A stretch of DNA of 64,000 nt, taken from NCBI GenBank assembly GCA_017480385.1, contig JAFVAT010000027.1, positions 38,913-102,912 of the forward strand. The letters are read 5' to 3'. Within the stretch, counting starts at the first letter, position 1. Each line of letters opens with the position of its first letter. The notes below the pieces were generated by a model. That model worked only from the letters and a program-made list of their open reading frames with translations, was not told the origin of the DNA and ran no database searches. Shown piece by piece: positions 1-7,355 of this stretch. The stretch is from Alphaproteobacteria bacterium (lineage in GTDB: Bacteria; Pseudomonadota; Alphaproteobacteria; CAAGCB01; CAG-977). A program made the position numbers and the translations under genes.

Positions 1-2
1 AT

Positions 3-1931
3 CCGTTCAGGCTTATTTTTTACAATCCCGATCAAAATGTATCATCGTCGTACAACACAGAGTTGGCGAATTGGCAGGTAAAGAACGGATTGAATGTGTA
101 CGATACGACATATTCGGTCAAAGCGATAACATATTATCCCATTGCCGGAACAAACGTAAATTATTCAATCAACGCTTCCGACGCGCAGTTGTTGCAATGT
201 TACAGCAAAACGCCGTCCACATACTCCGTGCAGGAATTTAAGTCTTACAATTCTCAATGGACGAGCTACGATTACACCGGAACGGATACTTATACAATTG
301 GAAGTTCAACCTATACAATTAACTATAAACTGTATGACAGAAAGAAATTCATTCGTAACGATCCGACGTATTTGCAGGTAAAGCTTATTTTTAAAGCTTT
401 CGGCAAACAGCCTTATTATTGCGTCGATAACGCCAACAAGAAGTTTATGCTTCCGTGTCAACAGGCGGATCATGGAATAATAACAATTTGTGATAACTTA
501 ATCGGTACGGCTTCCGCTGAAACGGCGAAACTTAATATCTATGAAGACGGATATTTTGAAGTGGTCGGCAAAGTTTCCTCCGGCAAATCCCTGACGTTCA
601 AACAAGACGTAGGCGATATTTACAGTCTAATGGCAAGCGCGGGGACAATCTCTTATTCGAGTAAGACTTTGACTTTATCCGCAGCCTGTTCTTTCTTCGT
701 GACCGGCGGCATTGGGGATAATGGAAAACTCAAAAGAACGAAACACCATTATACTCTGGTCGGCATGCGCCAAGACGGCAGGGATATTGACGTTGATTAT
801 TTGGAAGGACAAATACAAGACAAAATCAATCAGATGTCCGCGTCCATTCCGTTTTTCTTCGGGCAATATATGTATTCGGAAAAGATACCTTATAAAGCGG
901 CGTGGTTGCTTGCTGACGGGGAATATAAACCCAAGCAGGCCTATCCCGATATGTGGAACCAACTGCAACTTGAACTTGATAGCGACTATTCGGAAGGAGA
1001 AAGCGAACTCATTGACGGCAAGCTGTATGTCAAACGCGGGCTTTCTGTTGTAACGACAGCCGACAACATAACGGCGTATGATTTTGTAGTTAATACCTCC
1101 GCGCAAACTTTCCGTGTTCCGACAAAGGTCAAAGGAAAGCAAGCGGGAACATACGACAAAGATACTTGGTATTTGCTCTTTTACGTCGGCAATATGGTGG
1201 AGAACATCGAAAGAATTGCCGTTGATGTGATTGCGGGCGGTATTCCGTTTAAGGCAAACAGGGATTTGGATAATCTGACTGTAACGGGGAAAGCTTTCAT
1301 TGCAGATTGCGCCGCGCCCAGTAAGAGATCGTCTTCCTTTACGTCCGGTAATGCCACGCAAGCCGATGGTTTTATATACTATGGCGGAACAAGCGCGTCA
1401 TCTGGCGGGCCTCACAAATATAAAATAGAGGTTCTTGATCCAGACAATAGCAACGCTCTCCTGTATCAAGAAACAACACAGGTCGGCAATGGAGATGACT
1501 TCGGGTTACTTGTTCATGTTCCAGCCGGAGTTAAGGTAAATGCAACCTGTAACACGACGCCGGCAAGCTCTATGCTAAAATTCATTTATCCCAAAGGCAT
1601 TCCCTCTTCTAATGCCCTTGTTCCGGTTGCTTGGTGGGACGAACAGCACTACGGCGATCGTAGCACGAAGAACCTTAAAGCTTGGTCGGTTTATCCGTAT
1701 TCATGGGACAGCACGGTTAAATATGCGTTCACAGATGCCGCCGTTCCGCAAGTCGGAGATACCGTTTGGCTTGTTGGAACAATAGACGGAACAACAGCAA
1801 CACAAGTTTCTGTTATTACGGCTCTTGGAAAGAACATATATAACAGTCGCGCCATTCAGATTGCCGGAACAACAGCAATTTATTATGAACGCAGCTCTTT
1901 ATATGACCGTGACGAAGCTTTTATTTCATAA
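3..1931 (+). CDS. Phage tail/receptor-binding protein, 5' truncated
   Basis: The reading frame is open to the window edge, so the true start lies upstream and 642 residues are visible. The protein is rich in Tyr, Thr and Ser with many short beta-like stretches, as in tail fibres and baseplate proteins. Around visible residues 280-400 is a segment with FFFGQY, AWLLADGEY, AYPDMWNQL and later FRVP, which resembles the tail-collar pattern in fibre proteins (a 'wll.DG' strand, a 'Y..lw..l' helix, then 'f.lP'). It sits directly before the lysis genes, the usual place for the last tail gene. The exact phage family is not recognised. The tail assignment rests on composition, the collar-like segment and position. 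Confidence 0.6.
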   Translation, partial: PFRLIFYNPDQNVSSSYNTELANWQVKNGLNVYDTTYSVKAITYYPIAGTNVNYSINASDAQLLQCYSKTPSTYSVQEFKSYNSQWTSYDYTGTDTYTIGSSTYTINYKLYDRKKFIRNDPTYLQVKLIFKAFGKQPYYCVDNANKKFMLPCQQADHGIITICDNLIGTASAETAKLNIYEDGYFEVVGKVSSGKSLTFKQDVGDIYSLMASAGTISYSSKTLTLSAACSFFVTGGIGDNGKLKRTKHHYTLVGMRQDGRDIDVDYLEGQIQDKINQMSASIPFFFGQYMYSEKIPYKAAWLLADGEYKPKQAYPDMWNQLQLELDSDYSEGESELIDGKLYVKRGLSVVTTADNITAYDFVVNTSAQTFRVPTKVKGKQAGTYDKDTWYLLFYVGNMVENIERIAVDVIAGGIPFKANRDLDNLTVTGKAFIADCAAPSKRSSSFTSGNATQADGFIYYGGTSASSGGPHKYKIEVLDPDNSNALLYQETTQVGNGDDFGLLVHVPAGVKVNATCNTTPASSMLKFIYPKGIPSSNALVPVAWWDEQHYGDRSTKNLKAWSVYPYSWDSTVKYAFTDAAVPQVGDTVWLVGTIDGTTATQVSVITALGKNIYNSRAIQIAGTTAIYYERSSLYDRDEAFIS

Positions 1932-1944
1932 GGGAGGTGGATAG

Positions 1945-2109
1945 ATGGATAAAGAGGTTGCCGGAGCCTCCGGCGTTGGAATGGCCTCAACGATTGCGGG
2001 AATGGCGGACATAATCAACCCGATTGTGTCCGCTCTGATTGGTGTGGCGTCGTTGGTTTATATATGTTCCAAAATTTACTTTTTATGGAAAAACGAGGGG
2101 AAAAGATGA
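1945..2109 (+). CDS. Small holin-like membrane protein
   Basis: This 54-residue protein has one hydrophobic segment (about residues 22-42, IINPIVSALIGVASLVYICS) followed by a short basic tail ending NEGKR. A strong ribosome binding site (GGGAGG) lies 7 bases before the ATG. Its stop overlaps the start of the endolysin gene (ATGA), which implies translational coupling. Size, single membrane segment, charged tail and position next to an endolysin fit a phage holin, the protein that times membrane permeabilisation. No family motif could be assigned, so the function is inferred from context. Confidence 0.6.
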   Translation: MDKEVAGASGVGMASTIAGMADIINPIVSALIGVASLVYICSKIYFLWKNEGKR

Positions 2110-2459
2110 CCAAAAACTATTTTAACAGAAAAGAAGAATGGTGTCCCTGCTGTCACAGCGGCGGGCTTGTGCCGGACTTCCGCGAAAAGCTGAACAAGGC
2201 GCGGGAGTTCGCCGGTATTCCGTTCGTGCTTAATTCGGCCTACCGGTGCGAAAAGCATAATGCCGAAGTGGGCGGAACGGAAACGAGTGCGCATCTGGCG
2301 GGGCTGGCTGTTGACATTAAATGCAATGACAGCAGAAGCCGGTGGATCATTATTGACGCTTTGATACGGGCGGGCTTTAACCGGATCGGAATTGGCAAGT
2401 CGTTTATCCATGTGGACGACGATATGACAAAGCCGCAATGCGTGGCATGGCTGTATTAA
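2106..2459 (+). CDS. M15-family peptidoglycan peptidase (phage endolysin)
   Basis: The protein has 117 residues. The M15 zinc-peptidase signature is visible: NSAYRCEKHNAEVGG, then SAHLAGLAVDI, whose His and Asp are zinc ligands, and a C-terminal FIHVDDD supplying the third ligand His. The family cleaves D-Ala-containing peptide bonds of peptidoglycan, and small single-domain members act as phage endolysins. The start at 2106 is chosen because it overlaps the preceding stop as ATGA and follows GAGGGGAAA. An upstream ATG at 2064 would run inside the holin-like gene. No signal peptide is visible, so export would depend on the holin. A strong terminator follows. Confidence 0.85.
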   Translation: MTKNYFNRKEEWCPCCHSGGLVPDFREKLNKAREFAGIPFVLNSAYRCEKHNAEVGGTETSAHLAGLAVDIKCNDSRSRWIIIDALIRAGFNRIGIGKSFIHVDDDMTKPQCVAWLY

Positions 2460-2491
2460 TCTGTCAAGGAATCCTTGACGTTGGTTGAACG

Positions 2492-2515
2492 GGAAGCTTC
2501 GGGCTTCCTTTTTTT
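2492..2515 (+). terminator. Rho-independent terminator after the endolysin
   Basis: GGAAGC and GCTTCC form a stem around TTCGG, followed by seven T. A second small hairpin (GTCAAGG/CCTTGAC, 2463-2479) lies just upstream. It would end the tail-endolysin transcript. Confidence 0.8.
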
Positions 2516-2534
2516 ATGAAGAAAGGAAAAGAAA

Positions 2535-2825
2535 ATGGAAATAGTGAATATGATATTGATGAAGGCTCTTGAATTTGGAGCGACATATCCGGCGATCAAT
2601 ACCGCGTTAGTCTTTTTGGGCGCGTTCGTGGCCGTCGCTACGGTGTTAAAGCCGGTCGTTTATGCGATCGTCAACTTCACGAAGACGGAAAAAGACAACG
2701 TTATCGCCGATAAAATCTATGGTGTGATTGAGGGAACGGCTATTGACTTCAAGCCGTTTGTCGATTTGTTCAAAAAGAAATATCCGAAGTTTAAAACTCT
2801 GGATAAGGAAAACGGCGGGAATTAA
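2535..2825 (+). CDS. Small phage membrane protein, possible second holin
   Basis: This 96-residue protein has two hydrophobic stretches near the N-terminus (about residues 14-48) and then a charged, Lys-rich half (FTKTEKDNVIADK and KKKYPKFKTLDKEN). It starts at an ATG preceded by AAGAAAGGAAAAG. It lies in the lysis cassette between endolysin and spanins, behind its own terminator-separated leader. The topology is compatible with a class II holin or antiholin, but no family is recognised. The end of the gene forms a GC hairpin (GGCGGG/CCCGCC) without a T run. Confidence 0.55.
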   Translation: MEIVNMILMKALEFGATYPAINTALVFLGAFVAVATVLKPVVYAIVNFTKTEKDNVIADKIYGVIEGTAIDFKPFVDLFKKKYPKFKTLDKENGGN

Positions 2826-2964
2826 CCCGCCGCTCCACCTTTAACGAATAAACGTTATCAGGACTTGAATGATAAATTTAATGATATATATCAGTATCTT
2901 TATCATTTTGCTCTCTCCTTTGCGGAAACATTACCGCGTTGGGAAAAGAGCCGTTGAAAACCGT

Positions 2965-2993
2965 TTGACAAAATCAACAAGTTTTCGTATCCT
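2965..2993 (+). promoter_or_regulatory. Sigma70-type promoter for a small RNA
   Basis: A consensus -35 TTGACA (2965-2970) is separated by 17 bases from a -10 TATCCT (2988-2993). Transcription would begin near 3000. No convincing gene follows, only a terminator about 40 bases further on. Confidence 0.7.
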
Positions 2994-2999
2994 AGAAAC

Positions 3000-3076
3000 A
3001 TGGTTGGAGCTTCTAGTCAGCTCTTTTCCGTGTTTAGGAAAAAAGTCCGGTGGTGCAAACACCGGACTTTTCTTTT
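3000..3076 (+). ncRNA. Candidate prophage small RNA, about 77 nt
   Basis: The element is bounded by a consensus promoter and an intrinsic terminator. The 5' part can fold into a hairpin (GAGCT/AGCTC around TCTAGTC, about 3007-3023) followed by an unpaired pyrimidine run CTCTTTTCC. The 3' part is a 12-bp perfect stem. Part of the 5' region (GCTCTTTTCC, 3020-3029) is complementary to GGAAAAGAGC at 2942-2951, just upstream of the promoter. A longer reading frame (2869-3114) crosses the element but shows no protein-like features. The layout matches a free-standing small RNA; its target is unknown. Confidence 0.55.
3041..3076 (+). terminator. Terminator of the candidate small RNA
   Basis: AAAAGTCCGGTG pairs perfectly with CACCGGACTTTT across a 7-base loop, followed by TTTCTTTT. 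The A run on the left suggests it could also work on the other strand. Confidence 0.85.
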
Positions 3077-3119
3077 ATAGCCTGATTCGTTTATTCGCGC
3101 AAAGTAAAATATAACGGGT

Positions 3120-3323
3120 GTGAAAGGGCTATATTGTAAAATGTGCAAAGAAAATAAAATATCTCTCAACGATGACGAACGTCAGCCCTGCGAAAATTGG
3201 ACGCGGGTAATGGGATATTTCCGACCGGTATCTGAATTTAACATCGGCAAGAAAAGCGAATATGCCGAACGGAAATGTTTTTCTGAAAAAAAAGCTATAA
3301 ATCCGCAAGAGGCGACAGAATGA
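3120..3323 (+). CDS. NrdD C-terminal-like zinc mini-protein (phage)
   Basis: The 67-residue protein begins with a CxxC pair (YCKMCKEN), then CENWTRVMGYFRPVSEFN and GKKSEYAERKCF. This resembles the C-terminal region of class III anaerobic ribonucleotide reductase (RVVGYYRPV..WN.GK..E...R). Stand-alone mini-proteins of this kind occur in phage lysis regions and are often annotated as anaerobic reductase. The catalytic barrel is absent, so reductase activity is not expected. The start is uncertain: GTG at 3120 or ATG at 3141, the latter removing seven residues including the first Cys. The stop overlaps the next gene's ATG (ATGA). Confidence 0.6.
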   Translation: MKGLYCKMCKENKISLNDDERQPCENWTRVMGYFRPVSEFNIGKKSEYAERKCFSEKKAINPQEATE

Positions 3324-3520
3324 GCGACTTGATTTTAACCGGCCTGATTGCCGCCTTGATTGGCGCGGTCGGGATTTTATCTTATATCCTCGGTAAAAGG
3401 ACGGAAAGAAATGCAGATTTTGAGAAAAAGGAAAAGACGTTGGCCGAAGTTCGCCGTTTGCGCGCTTCTCTTGATGATTCTTCTGTTGTTGAACGGCTGC
3501 ACAACAAATATAAACGGTGA
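3320..3520 (+). CDS. Rz-like inner-membrane spanin
   Basis: The 66-residue protein has an N-terminal membrane anchor (about residues 5-24, ILTGLIAALIGAVGILSYIL) and a short charged, probably helical periplasmic part (ERNADFEKKEKTLAEVRRL). It is coupled by ATGA overlap to the preceding gene. A lipoprotein gene starts inside it in another frame, the classic embedded Rz/Rz1 arrangement. i-Spanins pair with an outer-membrane lipoprotein to fuse the two membranes in the last step of lysis. It is shorter than lambda Rz, but the architecture makes the call fairly secure. Confidence 0.65.
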   Translation: MSDLILTGLIAALIGAVGILSYILGKRTERNADFEKKEKTLAEVRRLRASLDDSSVVERLHNKYKR

Positions 3521-3626
3521 TTTTTGTGAAATTTATCAGCCGGTGTATCCCGATTATGAACACGATACACCGGAAACGATTCGGCAGATCGATTTAAACA
3601 ATATCGTTTATGAAAAATGCCTTTGA
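3411..3626 (+). CDS. Rz1-like outer-membrane spanin lipoprotein
   Basis: The 71-residue protein has a basic N-terminus (MQILRKRKRRWPK), a hydrophobic stretch and a lipobox LLNGC. The mature part has FCEIYQPVYPDYE and a region near TPETIRQIDLNN, like small phage lipoproteins that follow Rz. It starts inside the Rz-like gene in the +1 frame and extends 106 bases past its end. The ATG at 3411 is favoured over a GTG/ATG-less extension from 3360 because it follows ACGGAAAGAA and gives a proper lipoprotein signal. Confidence 0.7.
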   Translation: MQILRKRKRRWPKFAVCALLLMILLLLNGCTTNINGDFCEIYQPVYPDYEHDTPETIRQIDLNNIVYEKCL

Positions 3627-3710
3627 ATTTTGCACAAAGTTTTCACAAAGATAGAGCGAATAAAATATAACTGTTTGATAAAAAACAGAAAAACAACAAT
3701 GAAGATGTGC

Positions 3711-3756
3711 TTTCGCAATGCGTAGGTCAGGAGTTCGATCCTCCTCATCTCCACCA
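3711..3756 (+). repeat. tRNA-Ala 3'-end fragment, probable prophage attachment site
   Basis: The sequence matches the 3' part of a tRNA from the anticodon loop onward: a loop TTCGCAA that would give anticodon CGC, a T-arm (AGGAG-TTCGATC-CTCCT), an acceptor strand CATCTCC and encoded CCA. No 5' half precedes it; the anticodon stem cannot close and no D-arm is present. A tRNA 3' end between prophage lysis genes and host genes is the usual scar of integrase-mediated insertion. The matching full tRNA should lie at the other prophage end, outside the window. Confidence 0.75.
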
Positions 3757-3760
3757 ATTC

Positions 3761-3796
3761 AAAAGCCTTGTATCACGCCGGATACAGGGCTTTTTT
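3761..3796 (+). terminator. Terminator after the tRNA-Ala fragment
   Basis: AAAAGCC..TGTATC pairs with GATACA..GGCTTTT around ACGCCG, followed by a T run. It probably belonged to the original host tRNA gene and also serves the converging alkaline phosphatase region. Confidence 0.75.
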
Positions 3797-3821
3797 GGTG
3801 CTTTATTTCCGAAGTGTTGAT

Positions 3822-4679
3822 TTATGGCTCATTAAACAGGATAGTTTCCATTTTTCGATGAATTTCCGTATTGTCCTGTTCGCCCGCAAAAAGGGAGGCG
3901 TTCTTCCCGTAAGCATAAACAGGAATATCTGCAGCGGTGTGATCTCTGGTCGTGTAAACGCAGTCTTCCTCCGTTAAGCCGCCGGTTTCATGGTCCGCCA
4001 AAACAATGACTGTTGTGTCCGGGTGTTTGTATACGAAATTAACGGCTTTCATAACGGCATAATCAAAATCATACAGTTCCTGTTTCATTTCGTGGATATG
4101 ATTTTCATGCGATTGCGCATCAATGAAGGCCTCTTCAAATAGTGCAAAAAATCCTTTTTTATCTGTTTGGGAAGACAAGCTTTCCAATCTGGGAATAATT
4201 TCGTCTGACAATTTTTCGACGGGAACAGCGATATCCATGACGGCGGAAGCTTCCTGTCTGTATTTTTCAATCGTTTCCGGATCATATCTGTGCAAAGCAT
4301 GGGCAAAAAACGCGACCGACGTTGCGCTTGTTGAATAGTCAGTGGAGTAGATGCCGACAGACAATCCTTTCTGTATGGCTTTTTCGGCAATTGTTTGGCA
4401 ATCATCTCCGTTAGGAAGCTTTGCGATAAAGTTGTTGTTTGTTTTTTGACCGCAGGAATAAGCCGTTGCGGACGCTGCCGAATCCGTAATTTCAGCGTCA
4501 GCGGAACGTGTATGGACGCTTCCTTTGACCGGCAATGTCGGAATATAGATCGGCTTGTCTTTAGCGGCGCATTTCAAATGGTTGGCGCCCATGCCGTCAC
4601 CGATCATCAAAATGAAATTGTCGGCATGCACTCCCGTCGGTAAAAAAATACCGATTAAAAGAAACAAAAATTTTTTCAT
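3822..4679 (-). CDS. Compact periplasmic alkaline phosphatase
   Basis: The 285-residue protein has a signal peptide (MKKFLFLLIGIFLPTGVHA). PhoA-family motifs follow in order: NFILMIGDGMG with a metal-binding Asp; TDSAASATAYSCG with the nucleophile Ser; FIDAQSHEN, the Asp/His metal ligands; VLADHETGGL; and RDHTAADIPVYAYG with the last metal His. These residues define phosphomonoester hydrolysis in the periplasm. The protein is much shorter than E. coli PhoA (about 450 residues), with core strands kept and insertions missing. It follows the strong ribosome binding site AAGGAG. It is the first host gene beyond the prophage attachment site and runs toward it. Confidence 0.85.
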   Translation of the reverse strand: MKKFLFLLIGIFLPTGVHADNFILMIGDGMGANHLKCAAKDKPIYIPTLPVKGSVHTRSADAEITDSAASATAYSCGQKTNNNFIAKLPNGDDCQTIAEKAIQKGLSVGIYSTDYSTSATSVAFFAHALHRYDPETIEKYRQEASAVMDIAVPVEKLSDEIIPRLESLSSQTDKKGFFALFEEAFIDAQSHENHIHEMKQELYDFDYAVMKAVNFVYKHPDTTVIVLADHETGGLTEEDCVYTTRDHTAADIPVYAYGKNASLFAGEQDNTEIHRKMETILFNEP

Positions 4680-4765
4680 ACCCCACTCCTTAGATCTTTT
4701 GTTTATTATAAAGGGAGCGTTATTTTAAAGCCAGTTATGATTCAAAATGGGATATGTTTTTTTGT

Positions 4766-5167
4766 TCAGAAAGAAAATCTGAGCCCTAGCTTGAGTTCAA
4801 AGGCATTCACGTTGTATTCGATTTTTTTGTAATAACCGGGCGCTTTTATTTCTTCATCAAAGCTTGTGTAGTTAACAAAACGTCTCCCCAGATCAAGAAT
4901 GACATGATCATTGAAAGCATAGTTTATGCCTGCGCCGACATTATAAGCCGCCGTATCTTTTGATTTTTGACCGATTTTTACGTGTGATCCGCCGATTCCC
5001 GCACCTGCGCCGGGAACGTTGTCTTTTAGAGATACTTTGAACGGATCTACGCCTATTCCTTTAACTCTTGCGTCCATGCTGATAAATTTGGCGTTGACGG
5101 AAAGATACGGTTTTAAATCCAAGGCAGAAGCATCAGAAGCAAACAGACATGCCGCAGCGGCAATCAA
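4766..5167 (-). CDS. Outer-membrane beta-barrel protein with out-of-frame start
   Basis: The visible frame (133 residues from TTG) begins inside a signal peptide (KTLLIAAAACLFASDASA) and continues as alternating strands ending LKLGLRFSF, a typical barrel C-terminal aromatic. It resembles small OmpA/OmpW-like porin-fold proteins with YNVGAGINYAFNDH and VILDLGRRF. No standard start lies in this frame: a TAA sits just before KTLL. A good site (AAGGAAGG then ATGATG at 5226/5223) exists in a neighbouring frame. Adding one base to the six-base A run at 5173-5178 (T on the plus strand) would join that start to the barrel. It could be a frameshifted gene, a sequencing error or a switchable one. Confidence 0.6.
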   Translation of the reverse strand: MIAAAACLFASDASALDLKPYLSVNAKFISMDARVKGIGVDPFKVSLKDNVPGAGAGIGGSHVKIGQKSKDTAAYNVGAGINYAFNDHVILDLGRRFVNYTSFDEEIKAPGYYKKIEYNVNAFELKLGLRFSF

Positions 5168-5419
5168 TAGCGTTTTTTATAAAAAAATCTATTTCTTTTT
5201 AAAAATAAAGAAATAAAAAGCATCATTGCAAAACCTTCCTTTTTTCTAAGAGGGCATGTTTTACAAACTGAGGTAAAAATCAAGAAAATTCAATTCAAAC
5301 AAAAAAGCTGAAATGCCGAAAAGTTTAAGGGGATTTATCATTTTCGTTCTTTCCTGTGGCGTTGTATTATAAAAAAGCATATAGTTTCCTTGTTTGATTG
5401 GCTTTAGGGATTTTCGCTC

Positions 5420-6607
5420 ATGAACGTTATTTTTATTTCTCCACATTTTCCGCGTCATTTTTATCAGTTTTGCAAGCGTTTGAAAGAACGCGGCGTAACC
5501 GTTTTAGGAATTGGGGACGCGCCGTGGGAAGCGATAGGAGAAAACTGCCAAAACAGTTTGTCGGATTTCCGGTATGTGACGTCTTTGCAGGATTATGAAC
5601 AGGTTTACCGCGCCGTTGCCGACTATGTTTTTCACTATGGGCGAATTGATTACGTTGAAAGCGAAAATGAATATTGGCTGGAGCTGGACGCGCGGCTTCG
5701 CACGGATTTTAATATTGCGACGGGGCCAAAGCTTGAGGATATGGCAGCAATGAACCGAAAATCGCGCATGAAAGAGGCTTATGCCCGCGCCGGAATCCCG
5801 ACGGCACGCTGGACTTTGCCGCAGACGGAACAGGACGCTTTGGATTTCGCACATAAGGTCGGCTATCCGGTCATTGTCAAACCGGATAAGGGAGTCGGCG
5901 CATCAAATACCTATAAGCTGAAAACCGATGAAGATGTCTCGGCTTTTTGGGCGGCCAAACCGGCGGACGTTCCTTTTATTGAAGAAGAACTGGTTCCCGG
6001 CCATGTCGAAACGTTTGACGGGATTACGGACAGTCGCAAGAACGTGCTGTTTTGTGCTTCCCAATGCCTGCCGGTCAGCCTGATGGACGCGGTCAATCAC
6101 GATGAAGATGTTGTTAGCTATTGCCAGGCGCCGGGGGACGATCTGCGGTCGGCAGGCGAAAAAATTTTGAAAGAATTTGATACGCGCAATAAGTTTTTCC
6201 ATTTTGAATTTTTCCGCTTGGACGTCGCTAAAAAGGGCTTGGGCAAAAAAGGGGATATTGTCGGACTGGAGGTCAATATGCGTGCGCCGGGCGGCTATAT
6301 TCCGGACAAGATGAATTATGCGTATGACACGGACGTTTATACGATTTGGGCGGACAGCCTGATCCATGACAAGTGTTTTTTGAACAGCACGTTTCGTCAT
6401 TACATTACGCATGTCGGGCGCAAAGACAGCATTGCGTATGCGCATGCGCCGGAAGAAATCCGCGCAAAATACGGGCCGCAGATTCTGCGGGAACAAACGG
6501 TTGACGCAGTGTTGGCGGGCGAAATGGGAAACCATGCATTCTTGATGCGCGCGGATACATTGGACGAACGCGATGAGCAGGTGCGCTTTATTCTGGAAAG
6601 GCAGTAA
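5420..6607 (+). CDS. ATP-grasp carboxylate-amine ligase
   Basis: The 395-residue protein has an N-terminal Rossmann-like domain (MNVIFISPHFPRHFYQF), a lid with YPVIVKPDKGVGASNTYK carrying an ATP-binding Lys, an acidic IEEELVPG, and the Mg-binding GLEVNMRAPGGYIPD (the E.N.R pattern). ATP-grasp ligases join a carboxylate to an amine through an acyl-phosphate. The substrate cannot be read from the sequence. It is the first gene of a four-gene operon: the next start follows its stop by one base. The company of a GshA-like ligase suggests it adds a second residue to a gamma-glutamyl product, as GshB does, although it does not look like a standard GshB. Confidence 0.8.
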   Translation: MNVIFISPHFPRHFYQFCKRLKERGVTVLGIGDAPWEAIGENCQNSLSDFRYVTSLQDYEQVYRAVADYVFHYGRIDYVESENEYWLELDARLRTDFNIATGPKLEDMAAMNRKSRMKEAYARAGIPTARWTLPQTEQDALDFAHKVGYPVIVKPDKGVGASNTYKLKTDEDVSAFWAAKPADVPFIEEELVPGHVETFDGITDSRKNVLFCASQCLPVSLMDAVNHDEDVVSYCQAPGDDLRSAGEKILKEFDTRNKFFHFEFFRLDVAKKGLGKKGDIVGLEVNMRAPGGYIPDKMNYAYDTDVYTIWADSLIHDKCFLNSTFRHYITHVGRKDSIAYAHAPEEIRAKYGPQILREQTVDAVLAGEMGNHAFLMRADTLDERDEQVRFILERQ

Positions 6608-6608
6608 C

Positions 6609-7352
6609 GTGAACAAAAAAAGTTATACCATACATTCCAATTCTTTGAACCGTGACATGAACCTGCTGTCATATGGGGAGAAAGGCTTGCCGGTATTGGC
6701 TTTCCCGTGTCAGGACAGCTTGTGCGACAACTGGGAAGTTTTCGGCATGCCCGATGAGCTTTCGGATTTTATTGAAAGCGGTCAGATCCGCTTGTTTTGT
6801 GTGGATACGGTTGACCGTGAAAGCTGGTCGGACGTCAACGGTGACAACGAACATCGCGCAAATGTGCAGGAAAGTTATTTCCACTTTGTCGTTGATGAGC
6901 TTGTGCCGTTTATTATGTCAGTCAGCGAAGATGACCGCCTGCCTTTGGCAACGGGGTTTAGTCTGGGCGGCGGACATGCGGGGATTGTGTTTTTCCGCAG
7001 GCCTGATCTGTTTTCGGGCGTATTGACATGTTCTGCTTGCTTTAATGCGGCGCATTTCTGGGGCGGGTGGTCGAACAGCGTGATTTACGATAATTCGCCG
7101 TTGGTTTTTTTGGAAAACATGCCGGAAGACCACCCGTATATCGCTTTATATAATACTAAGAAAATCATTTTGTGCGCGGGGCAGGGCTTTTGGGAACGCG
7201 AATGCCAGCGCACAACACGGCTAATGGGCGAATTATTGCCGCGTAAAGGGATCGAAGCGTGGGTTGATTTGTGGGGCGAAGAATCGGATCACGATTGGCC
7301 GTGGTGGAAAAAGCAGATTCGGTATTTTCTGCCGTATTTTTTAGAGGGGTAA
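6609..7352 (+). CDS. COG4947-type esterase (alpha/beta hydrolase)
   Basis: The 247-residue protein starts at GTG 6609 with ribosome site GGAAAGG; the longer frame from 6573 would run inside the ATP-grasp gene. The nucleophile elbow GFSLGGGHAG supplies the Ser, and the C-terminal SDHDWPWWKKQ supplies the catalytic His. The N-terminal SLNRDMNLLSYG, LFCVDTVDRESW and WVDLWG match the esterase family COG4947. It hydrolyses an unknown ester or thioester. It lies between two peptide-bond-forming ligases with 1- and 3-base gaps, so it probably acts on the same product or intermediate. Confidence 0.8.
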   Translation: MNKKSYTIHSNSLNRDMNLLSYGEKGLPVLAFPCQDSLCDNWEVFGMPDELSDFIESGQIRLFCVDTVDRESWSDVNGDNEHRANVQESYFHFVVDELVPFIMSVSEDDRLPLATGFSLGGGHAGIVFFRRPDLFSGVLTCSACFNAAHFWGGWSNSVIYDNSPLVFLENMPEDHPYIALYNTKKIILCAGQGFWERECQRTTRLMGELLPRKGIEAWVDLWGEESDHDWPWWKKQIRYFLPYFLEG

Positions 7353-7355
7353 AAG

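Noticed and set aside
675..1361. Long frame on the minus strand inside the tail-protein gene
   Set aside because: It is a mirror of the tail gene with Arg/Ile-rich, low-complexity translation and no ribosome site or neighbours.
2822..2840. GGCGGG/CCCGCC hairpin after the second small membrane gene
   Set aside because: No T run follows, so it is not called as a terminator.
2869..3114. 81-residue frame across the small-RNA element
   Set aside because: It spans a promoter and a perfect terminator stem, and its composition is not protein-like.
3099..3671. Two copies of TAAAATATAAC (about 3106 and 3661)
   Set aside because: They are too short and AT-rich to separate from chance as phage promoters or repeats.
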